From Argopecten irradians (lineage: Eukaryota > Mollusca > Bivalvia > Pectinida > Pectinidae): a stretch of DNA of 64,000 nucleotides. The stretch covers positions 35,467,328 to 35,531,327 of the forward strand of contig NC_091146.1 of assembly GCF_041381155.1 (NCBI RefSeq), read 5' to 3'. Made by a program: the position numbers and the translations under genes. Shown here piece by piece: positions 11,501 through 20,100 of the stretch. Position 1 is the stretch's first letter. Each line of letters starts with the position of its first letter. The notes below the pieces were generated by a model. It was not told the DNA's origin and did no database searches. It was given only the letters and a program-made list of their open reading frames with translations.

Positions 11501-14500
11501 CAACCTTTCAATATTTTTATCATATTGATCAGCATCCTTTAATACCCCTTTATACTAATTTTCATTGAAATCAAAGACCGAAAAAAAACAGGAAGTTGGC
11601 CCAGCGGCCATCTTGGAATACCAAAATCTTTACGAAAATGTTTGCATGTTGTTCGCCATCCCTTAAAACCCTTATAAACCAATTTTCGTTGAGATCGGAG
11701 ACCGAAACCTGAAAACAGAAAGCGGCCCGTGGCCATCTTGGAATACCAAAATCTTTAAAAAAAATGTTTGTATGTTGTTTGTCATCCATTAAAACCCCTT
11801 AAGACCAATTTTTGTGCAGATTGGAGACCCAAACCTGAAAATAGGAAGTGGGCCAGCAGCCATATTGGAATACCAAAATCTTTCCGAAAATATTTGCATG
11901 TTGTTTGCCATCCCTTAAAACCCTTATAGACCAATTTTCGTTGAGATCGGAGACCGAAACCTGAAAACAGGAAGTGGCCCAGTGGCCATCTTGGAATACC
12001 AAAATCTTTAAAAAAAATGTTTGTATGTTGTTTGTCATCCAATAAAACCCCGAAACACCAATTTTCATGGAAATTGGTGACCCAAACCAGAAAACAGGAA
12101 GTGGGCCAGCAGCCATCTTGGAATACAAAAATCTTTACAAAAATGTTTGTATGTTGTTTGTCATCCATTAAAACACCTATGGACCAATTTTCATCGAGAT
12201 CGGAGTCCGAAACCTGAAAACAGGAAGTGGGCCAGCGGCCATCTTGGAATACCAAAATCTTTATATAAAATATGATTGGCCTTCCCTAATGATGTTTTAC
12301 ACCAAATATGGAAGAATGTCACTCAAGGGTAAATGAGGAGTAGGATTTTGAAGCTAAATTTCATCAAAGTTCCCCCTTCTGAGCCCCACCCCTCTGTCCC
12401 CAGGGGTCAGACCTACCTTGTTTATACAAAATATTATTGTCCTTCCCCAATCATATTTCACACCAAATATGGATGAAATCCACTCAAGAGTTAAGGAGGA
12501 GTATGATTTTGAACCGAAAATTCAAAAAATTTCAACTTTTGGGGCCCCACACCTCAGTCCCTAGGGGTCAGAGCAAGTTCATTTACATAAATATGATTGC
12601 CCTTTGCCAATGATATTTCACACCAAATATGGATGAAATCCATCCAAGGAAGAAGGAGGAGTAGGATTTTAAAGCTTTAATTAAGAAAATTTCCCCTTTT
12701 GGGGCCCTGCCCGTCTACCCTTAGGGGTTGGAGCAGGCCCATTTTTATAAAATATGATTGCCCTTTCCCAACAACGTTTCACACCAAATTTAGTTGCCAT
12801 CCATCCAAAGATAAAGGAGGAGTAGGACTTTAAAGCTTAAATTAAGAAAACTTGCCCTTTTGGGACCCTGCCCCTCTGCCCCCAGGGGTCAGACCTAACT
12901 CGTTTATATAAAATATGATTGTCCTTCCCCAATGATGATTTACACCAAATTTGGATGAAATCCTTCCAAGGAAGAAGGAGGAGTAGGATTTTAAAGCTTA
13001 AATTAATAAAAATGCCCCTTTTGGGGCCCTGCCCCTCTGCCCCTATGGGTCGGACCAGGCTCATTTATATAAAATAAGATTGCCCTTTCCCGACAACATT
13101 TCACAGCAAATATGGATAAAATCCATCCAAGGATGAAGGAGGAGTAGGATTTTAAATCTAAAATTAAGAAAATTTCCCCTTTTGGGGCCCCATCCCTTAG
13201 CCCTAGGGGTCGGACCAGGCTCATTTATATAAAATATGATTGTCCTTTCATAATGATGTTTCACACCAAATATGGATGAAATCCATCCAAGGATGAAGGA
13301 GGAGTAGGATTTTAAAGCTAAAATTAAGAAAATTTGCCCTTTTGGGGCCCCATCCCTCAGCCCCTTGGGGTCGACTAGGCTCATTTATATATAATATGAC
13401 TGTCCTTCCCTTATGATGTTTCACACCAAATATAGATGAAATCAACCCAAGGATGAAGGAGAAGTAGGATTTTAAAGCTTAAATTAAGAAAATTTCCCCT
13501 TTTGGGGCCCCGCCCCTCAGCCCCTAGGGGTCGGACCAGGCTCATTTATATAAAATATGATTTCCCTTTCCCAACAACGTTTCACACCAAATATGGATAA
13601 CATCCATCCAAGGATGAAGGAGGAGTAGGATTTTAAAGCTAAAATTAAGAAAATTTGCCCTTTTGGGGCCCCGCCCCTCAGCCCCTAGGGGTCAGGCCAT
13701 GCTTATTTATATAAAATATGATTGTCCTTCCCCAATGATGTTTCACACCAAATATGGATTAAATCCATCCAAGGACGAAGAAGGAGTAGGATTTTAAAGC
13801 TAAAATTAAGAAAATTTGTCCTTTTGGGGCCCCACCACTCAGCCCCTAGGGGTCGGGCCAGGCTCATTTATATAAAATATGACTGTCCTTCCCTAATGAT
13901 GTTTCACACCAAATATGGATGAAATCAACCCAAGGATGAAGGAGGAGTAGAATTTTAAAACTTAAAATAAGAAAATTTGCCCTTTTGGGGCCCCATCCCT
14001 CAGCCCCTAGGGGTTGGACCAAGCTCATTTATATAAAATATGATTGTCCTTCCCCAAAGATGTTTCACACCAAAAATGGAGGAAATCCGCTTAGTGGTTA
14101 AGGAGGAGTAGCGTTTTAAAGGAAAAAGTTTACGCACGACGGACGGCGGACGGCGGACGGCGGACGACGACGGACGAAACACGATGACTATAGGTCATCC
14201 TGACCCTTCGGGTCAGATGACCTAAAAACCCATCTAACACCTGTATCAATACATAAAATCAGTTGTCAAATATTTGGAAGTTATGAAAAATGTTGTTTTT
14301 TATTAAATGTCAAACAATACTGTTTTGAACAATTGTCTCTTGTGTTTGCCTTGTTGAATATCAGAAGAAATTAGTTGTAATAACTTTTGCCTGCTTTTTT
14401 GGGTATCTGCTGGCCATTTTTTTACCTGTTATGGATATCTTCACTGAAAAGTTTGTCTTACCTTTCGTGTTTTTCATGTCCCTCGCCATTGATTCTTGAT

Positions 14501-16983
14501 TTGTTGCCATTGCTTTCTGTTCGGTTTCCATGGCATCCTGTCTAACTGTAACAGGGAAAAAAAACAAAATAAAAACGACTGTACTTTAAGTTATCTTTAT
14601 AGTATTAGAATATTTTGGATTTTATTAGTTTAACGTCCTATTAACAGCCAGGATCACGTACGTGCTAGGTTTGATGGTTGAGGAAAAGGAGTACCCGCAG
14701 AAAAACCACCGACCAGCGGTCAGTACCTGGCTACTGCCCGACATGGGATTCTAACTCGCGACCCAGAGGTGAAGGGCTTATGGTAATATATTTAGACATA
14801 TTAACCACTCGGCCCTACACTATTAGAACAAAATATGATTTAATATACAAAAAAAAAGAAATAATCTTGAAAGCAGGGCCAAGTCATTCAAATGAATTAC
14901 ACTGGAAATGCTTCATATAGCATCATACATGCCCGATATTTGATGTTAGTACTTTAGACCTATAATTCATATTTGCCCTGTGTTATCTTCAACAAAGGCC
15001 AAGGTCATTAATTTAACAAACATGTTAGTACTAAGCATTAGCATGTACTGGCACATTATCATGTATCTAGGTTTCTAAATTATTGACAAGTCGTTGAGAA
15101 GAGGTATCAGGGCCTATTCAGAAGTTATTAAAAGATTTTAGTCTATTTGAATTTAGACGAAGGTAATTCATGTAAACAAACTTAGAAGCCCTTCATTAAA
15201 GCATGTAACATATGATCATATATCTGCCCTTATTAGCTTCGTGAGTTTTATTAAAGTTTGGTTAAAGGGAAACATTGATTTCCGAATGACCGACTCCGCA
15301 GCATGTACTTTTCTTTTCCTTTAATAGTGCAATATACAATTCATTTTGACACGATCAAATATTAGCACACAATCAATTTTTATTTCGTCTCAGGTGACCT
15401 ATTCTAATCGCCTTTTGTCCGTCGTACGTCGTATGTTCGTAAACAATTTACATTTTCGAATTCTTCTCCAAAACTGCTGAAGCAATTTCAATGAAATTTT
15501 ACACAAACCTTCTAAGGCATAAGGCCAATCAAAATTGTGAAATATATGGTCCTCACCCCCCCCCCCCCCCCCAGGGGGCTGTGAGAGGGGCCAAAAGGTG
15601 TAAAATTGAGTAAAATTTCAAAAATCTTCTTCTCTACTCACAGATGTGGTAGAATCAAATACTCTTCATAGATAGAAAGGTCTTAAGGTCCTTTACAAAA
15701 ATTGTGAATTATGTGACCCTGGGGTCTCACGTTTACCCCTGGGGAGGGGGTCAAGTTTACTATAGTTTATATAGGGAAAACACATTTATGAGCATTTTTT
15801 TCTCAATTTTCATTGGAAACGAGTCAAACTTGATTAGAATTATTAGCCTGAGATAGCATTTTAACATCATATCCATATTGGTCCAGGCCGACCCCCTTGG
15901 GGCAGAGGGGCGGGGCCAAAAAAGGTCAAATAGGCTAAAACTTCAAAAATCTTCTAAAATTCTTTAGTTTAAATAGGAAAAACATATTTGTGACTGTTTA
16001 CCACTGTTTTCGACAATTGTTTCTTGTGTTTGCCTTGTTGAATATCAGAAGAAATTAGTTGTAATAACTTTTGCCTGCTTTTTTGTCCCTATTATACCTT
16101 TACACTAATCGATGGCACCTTGGGATCAGTCTTTAAAACCGCAATAGTTAGGTCAGCAGACCAAAACGAGAATATATAGATTGATCTCCCTATAATTAAT
16201 GAAATAAATCTATCTACTCATTTCAAGCTTCATTAATATATAAGTCAGTATATATCAGTAAGCGCTGACCGTATAATTGATCGTTACCTACTTTCACGCT
16301 TTTCTATAGTATTTTATCTTACTGTACAAACTTACCTGTCAGGCCCTCAACAACAGCCTCAAATTCATCCCGCTGTTTTTTCAGTCTCTCTATATATTTC
16401 TTCTCTGTGTCTGTGTCCATAGTCACATTCCGCAGGTTGTCCACTTCTCTGACGTATGTATCTCCCGTCAGCGCGTCTTGTTCTATTTCAAAGATACACT
16501 TACGGATGATTTCCCATCTACTATTGAACTCTGTATCGGACAGAGATGCTTTTTCTAGGTGTGAAGCCTCATTCCTTTGGATCCTCAACCTGTCAATATT
16601 GGCCGCCAATGACCGGTCTGCAGCGTCTGGTTCCTTACCCCATCCCTTTGTATGAGGTGAAATGTTGATACCCTTGATGTTACGGACAAGGCTGTAAAGG
16701 AGGCTAAAGTCCAGGTCCTTAAGGGTACCAGGAAACACATTGCCAGGTGGGTACAAAATCGACACGTGAAAGTGTTTAAGCTTCTTTTCAAGAAGGTGTT
16801 TTTGGCTATTAAGAATGGCATGGAGTCCGGGCTGAGGAATGTGGGTGTCCAGAACATCTCGCAGGACATCGCTACAGACATCCAGCACAAGTCGAGACAG
16901 ACGGGCAAAATTGGTGGTCTCAATTTGAGATGGGTATCTGCTGGCCATTTTATAAAGCTGTACAGCCTTCCAGTATTACGAAG
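5157..16983 (-). CDS. HEPN-coiled coil-STAND NTPase-ankyrin protein (four-exon gene model)
   Basis: The coding exons are 16948-16336, 14545-14462, 9684-9409 and 7373-5554. Every junction is phase 1 and fits: G+TT, G+CG and G+AA restore codons across GT-AG introns. The product is 930 aa. Residues about 10-170 are a DZIP3-type HEPN domain with RNEASH at 125-130. A 14-residue-repeat coiled coil follows. The P-loop NTPase has Walker A GNTGDGKTS near 362-370 and Walker B with DD near 411-412. Ankyrin-like repeats close the protein. Family knowledge: STAND ATPases oligomerise on sensing a ligand through C-terminal repeats, and HEPN domains with an Rx4-6H motif are often RNases. Inferred role: a cytosolic innate-immunity or stress sensor. 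The stop at 5554 is followed by in-family ankyrin sequence in another frame down to 5157. Confidence 0.85.
5554..7373 (-). CDS. Exon 4: nSTAND3-type NTPase and ankyrin-like repeats
   Basis: The acceptor is TTTTCTATTTTATACAG before 7373. An internal ATG at 7365 begins 603 codons. The P-loop GNTGDGKTS lies 35-43 residues after it and the Walker B-like LVCIIDDIFG about 79-88 residues after it; LLITIRNEIF resembles the sensor-arginine strand of STAND ATPases. The last ~200 residues contain ankyrin-like units such as DEDGSNVLHLACVNG and DDEGQTPLHVATRRGN. The frame ends at TAG 5556-5554, directly after a GAGAGAG run. Membership of the nSTAND3 family is from motif recognition, not a profile search. 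Confidence 0.85.
7374..9408 (-). other. Intron 3 of the STAND gene, with repeat fragments
   Basis: It is bounded by donor GTAAGG at 9408 and acceptor ACAG at 7374. No exon is seen inside. The stretch 8330-8960 holds at least three units of a dispersed family recognised by an AAATCCAAGA(T/C)G..CTGCCTGTCGGCCAC core and a trailing T(A/T)CTTTCTGAGAGAAA-type segment. The same family recurs at 10325-10520, 31080-31410 and 60130-60400. The remainder, 7380-8330 and 8960-9400, shows nothing I can classify. Confidence 0.6.
9409..9684 (-). CDS. Exon 3: coiled coil made of 14-residue tandem repeats
   Basis: Five 42-bp units encode RQDTMETEQKS(V/I/M)SA-type repeats, the last one diverged (RLDTVESQQEN). 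Fourteen residues equal two heptads, which fits a coiled-coil linker or oligomerisation stalk. The donor is ACAGCAG|GTAAGGTAAAG after 9409. The acceptor is a TAG just upstream of 9684, chosen because it gives the phase needed by exon 2. A duplicated acceptor lies 10 bp further upstream. Exonic tandem units of this type can change copy number between alleles. Confidence 0.8.
9880..10285. repeat. Repeat fragments in inverted orientation with ACGG-rich ends
   Basis: Two roughly 130-bp blocks share CAATTTTGTATCACT, a GACCTGTGGT(G/T)ATGAAGAAGAA segment, a (GACGG)n stretch and a terminal ATGGTGTCGCATTAGCTAAC / ATGGTATCGCATAAGCTCAC. Between them (about 10011-10112) the terminal part is present head-to-head, giving an imperfect inverted repeat around AACTTGGTCCAAGGACAAAG. 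This is a typical bivalve dispersed element end, here within intron 2. I see no coding content. Confidence 0.55.
10665..14225 (+). mobile_element. Pearl/Helentron-like non-autonomous element with tandem core
   Basis: The left end carries CAAGAGGCCCATGGGCC and GGTCATCTGAC. The right end carries a GGACGGCGG microsatellite (14140-14175), then a hairpin with arms AGGTCATCCTGACCC and GGGTCAGATGACCT, then AAAA. The left GGTCATCTGAC is the reverse complement of GTCAGATGACC at the right end. The core is about 15 units of ~161 bp recognisable by GGAGGAGTAGGATTTTAAAG, interrupted by a 126-bp array. A tandem core plus ACGG-type microsatellite plus terminal hairpin is the layout described for bivalve pearl elements and Helentron-associated sequences. 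The assignment is inference. Confidence 0.6.
11460..12265. repeat. Six-unit array of ~126-bp repeats nested in the larger element
   Basis: The core (G/A)GCCAT(C/A)TTGGAATACC recurs at 11607, 11731, 11858, 11984, 12111 and 12237, with spacings of 124-127 bp. Each unit also has GAGATCGGAGACCGAAACCT-like text and a TTGTTTG(T/C)CATCC segment. Because 126 is a multiple of three, the minus strand keeps periodic open frames, but these have no splice context or recognisable domain and are not called as genes. The 161-bp units lie on both sides, so this array was inserted or expanded within them. Confidence 0.75.
14335..14430. repeat. Mosaic partial copy of the HEPN-exon locus
   Basis: Positions about 14335-14400 repeat 16018-16083 almost exactly; both contain AATATCAGAAGAAATTAG and TAACTTTTGCCTGCTTTTTT. 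At 14401 the copy jumps to GGGTATCTGCTGGCCATTTT, which matches the start-codon end of the HEPN exon at 16932-16951. Two sequences about 850 bp apart at 16-17 kb are therefore fused here, just downstream of exon 2. This suggests an old tandem duplication of the 5' part of the gene with an internal deletion. It includes the reverse complement of the ATG region but no usable exon. Confidence 0.75.
14462..14545 (-). CDS. Exon 2: 84-nt coiled-coil linker exon
   Basis: The acceptor CCCTGTTACAG precedes 14545 and the donor AAAG|GTAAGAC follows 14462. The exon starts with two bases completing a codon from the HEPN exon and ends with one base completed by exon 3. It encodes VRQDAMETEQKAMATNQES and a short basic/polar tail. 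RQDAMETEQK is the same motif that is repeated in exon 3, so the two linker exons share an origin. The exon is too short for most ORF callers and is supported by splice signals, phase and motif identity together. Confidence 0.85.
14620..14825 (-). mobile_element. tRNA-headed SINE copy
   Basis: Read on the minus strand it begins with a tRNA-like head: GGGCCGAGTGGTTAA (A-box-like) and, about 60 bp on, GCGAGTTAGAATCCC (a B-box with one change). A conserved body follows, with GGTGGTTTTTCTGCGGGTAC and CCTGGCTGTTAATAGGACGT. The same body and head occur at 60480-60700 (minus), and the tail alone at 57399-57460 (plus). Two independent copies sharing the same end-to-end layout support a SINE. It is likely of the SINE families with conserved central domains known in molluscs; the exact family name is uncertain. 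Confidence 0.75.
14930..16085. repeat. Intron 1 repeat fragments
   Basis: The stretch 14990-15250 resembles 24300-24490, with (A/T)GAACAAACTTGGTAGCCC-like text and an AAGTCGTT block. The stretch 15380-16000 is a C-rich dispersed family: GTCTCAGGTGACCTATTCTA at its left end, two blocks with CCCC(C/T)..GGGGCCAAAA, and CTTCAAAAATCTTCT repeated at about 15620 and 15945. A C homopolymer at 15557 will be error-prone. No exon is seen between the exon 1 donor (16335) and the exon 2 acceptor (14546). Confidence 0.5.
16336..16983 (-). CDS. Exon 1 of coding region: 5' leader and DZIP3-type HEPN domain
   Basis: The acceptor is a long T-run ending TTTTTTTCAG just before 16983, so a non-coding exon must lie further upstream. 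The ATG at 16948 sits in AAAATGG, with A at -3 and G at +4, and opens the HEPN domain. The exon ends ACAG at 16336 before GTAAGTTTGT. Helix-rich sequence includes YSLVRNIKGI and KGWGKEP, and the RNEASH motif at residues 125-130 matches the catalytic Rx4H of HEPN nucleases. The C-terminal part (EKKYIERLKKQRDEF) is coiled-coil-like and leads into the next exons. RNase activity is inferred, not shown. Confidence 0.85.
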
Positions 16984-17159
16984 CTGAAAAAAATAAGAAC
17001 ATGTTAGATTAGAGATTGTTAGGTGACATGTCTTTTCATTTCCGATAAAATAAGTTTTATCAAGTTCCCGAATATTAAACTTTTAAAGATACTTCTTATA
17101 TTTGATTAATGTGACATCGAAACTGTTTATGTCAGTTATAAAAATGTGATTGAACATTG

Positions 17160-20100
17160 GAAGTGACCGAGCATTAGTATTGACCGAGCATTATTATTGA
17201 CCGAGCATTGGAAGTGACAAAGCATTGGTAGTGATCAAGCATTTATAGTGAACAAGCTTCGGTAGTGACAGAGCATTGGTAGTGACCGAGAATCGGCAGT
17301 GACCAAGCAAAGGTAGTGACCAAGCATTACTATTGACCGAGCATTGGTAGTGACAAAGCATTGGTAGGCACCGAGCATTGGTAGTGACCAAGCATTGGTA
17401 GTGACCGAGTATTAGTATTGACCGAGCATTGGTAGTGACAAAGCATTGGCAGGCACCGAGCATTGGTAGTGACCAAGCATTGGTAGTGACCGAGTATTAG
17501 TATTGACGGAGCATTGGTAGTGACAAAGCATAGGCAGTGACCAAGCGAAGGTAGTGACCAAGCATTGATAGTGACCGATCATAGGTAGTGACCGAGCATT
17601 GGTAGTGACCGAGTATTGGTAATGACCGAGCACAATTAGTGTCCGAGCAAAAATAGTGACCGAGCACTGGTAGTGACTAAGTATTGGTAGTGACAGAGCA
17701 TAAATAGTGACCGAGCATTGGTAGTGACCAGGCATTGATAGTGATCAAGCATTGGTAGTGACTAGTGAGCGATTATTGGTAGTGACTTAGCATTTGTAAT
17801 ACTGAGCTAATAGTGACTTTTGCTGTATTAAAGTGACTGAGCATTAGTTGAGGCCAAGCATTGGTAATAACCGAGCATTAGTAATGACCAAGTATTGTTT
17901 GTGACCGAGCATTGGTGGTAGATCAAGCATTGGTAATAACCGATCATTGGTAGTGACCGATCATTGCTAGTGACCGAGCATTTGTAGTGACCGAGCATTA
18001 GTAGTGACCGAGTATTAGTAGTGACCCAGTATTGGTAGTGACCCAGCATTGGTGGTGACCCAGCATTGATAGTGACCCAGCATTTGTAGTGACCCAGCAT
18101 TGGTAGTGACCCAGCATTGGTGGTGACCCAGCATTGGTAGTGACCCAGCATTAATAGTGACCGAGCATTGGTAGTGACCCAGCATTGGTAGTGATCGAGC
18201 ATTGGTAGTGACCCATCATTGGTAGTGACCCAGCATTGGTAGTGACCGATCATTGGTAGTGACCCAGCATTGGTAGTGACCCAGCATTGGTGGTGACCCA
18301 GCATTGATAGTGACCCAGCATTTGTAGTGACCCAGCATTGGTAGTGACCCAGCATTGGTGGTGACCCAGCATTGATAGTGACCCAGCATTGGTAGTGATC
18401 GAGCATTGGTAGTGACCCATCATTGGTAGTGACCCAGCATTGGTAGTGACCGATCATTGGTAGTGACCCAGCATTGGTAGTGACCCAGCATTGGTGGTGA
18501 CCCAGCATTGATAGTGACCCAGCATTTGTAGTGACCCAGCATTGGTAGTGACCCAGCATTGGTGGTGACCCAGCATTGATAGTGACCCAGCATTGGTAGT
18601 GATCGAGCATTGGTAGTGACCCATCATTGGTAGTGACCCAGCATTGGTAGTGACCGATCATTGGTAGTGACCCAGCATTGGTAGTGACCCAGCATTTGTG
18701 GTGACCCAGCATTGATAGTGACCCAGCATTTGTAGTGACCCAGCATTGGTAGTGACCGAGCATTAGTAGTGACCGAGTATTAGTTGTGACCGATCATTGT
18801 TAGTGACCGAACATTAGTATTGACCGATCATAAGTAGTTACCATACATTGGTCGAGACCAATCATTGGTAGTGACCGAGCAGTGGTAGAGACCAATCATT
18901 GGTAGTGACCTAGTAGTGGTAGGACAAAGCATGGTAGTGACCGATCATTGGTATGGTATTGACCAAGTATTAGTAGTGACCCAGCATTGGTGGTGACCCA
19001 GCATTGATAGTGACCCAGCATTTGTAGTGACCCAGCATTGGTAGTGACCCAGCATTGGTAATGATCGAGCATTGGTAGAGAGCGATCATAAGTAGTGACC
19101 GATCATTGGAAGTGACCGATTATTGGAAGTGACCCAGTATTGGTAGTGACGGATCATTGGTAGTGACCCAGCATTGGTGGTGACCCAGCATTGATAGTGA
19201 CCCAGCATTTGTAGTGACCCAGCATTGGTAGTGACCCAGCATTGGTAGTGACCCATCATTGCTTGTGACCGAGCATTAATATGACAGAGCATTATAAGTG
19301 ACCGATCATAAGTAGTGACTGATCATTGGTAGTGACTGAGCATTGGTAGTGACAGAGTATTGGTAGTGACCAATCATTGGTAGTGACAAAGCATTAGTAG
19401 TGACCGATCGATGGTAGTGACCCAGCATTGATAGTGACCGAGCATTTGTAGTGACCCAGCATTGGTAGTGATCGAGCATTGGTAGAGAGCAATCATAAGT
19501 AGTGACCGATCATTGGTAGTGACCGATTATTGGTAGTGACCCAGCATTGGTAGTAACCAATCATTGGAAGTGACCCAGCATTGGTAGTGACCCAGCATTG
19601 GTGGTGACCCAGCATTGATAGTGACCCAGCATTTGTAGTGACCCAGCATTGGTAGTGACCCAGCATTGGTGGTGACCAAGCATTGGTAGTGACCCAGCAT
19701 TGATAGTGACCGAGCATTGGTAGTGACCCAGCATTGGTAGTGATCGAGCATTGGTAGTGACCGATCATTGGTAGTGACCGAGCATTGGTAGTGACCGAGC
19801 ATTGGTAGTGACCCAGCATTGGTAGTGACCCAGCATTGGTGGTGACCCAGCATTGATAGTGACCCAGCATTTGTAGTGACCCAGCATTTGTAGTGACCCA
19901 GCATTGGTAGTGATCGAGCATTGGTAGAGAGCGATCATAAGTAGTGACCGATCATTGGTAGTGACCGAGCATTGGTAGTGACCCAGCATTGGTAGTGACC
20001 CAGCATTGGTAGTGACCCAGCATTGGTAGTGACCCAGCATTGGTAGTGACCCAGCATTGGTAGTGACCCATCATTGCTTGTGACCGAGCATTAGTATGAC

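Noticed and set aside
11539..14182. Minus- and plus-strand frames of 60-157 codons in the 126-bp and 161-bp arrays
   Set aside because: Periodic, repeat-derived and interrupted; lie inside an intron of the STAND gene.
16407..16987. Other frames over the HEPN exon on both strands
   Set aside because: Shadow frames; only the minus-strand frame from 16948 has HEPN character and fits the splice phases.
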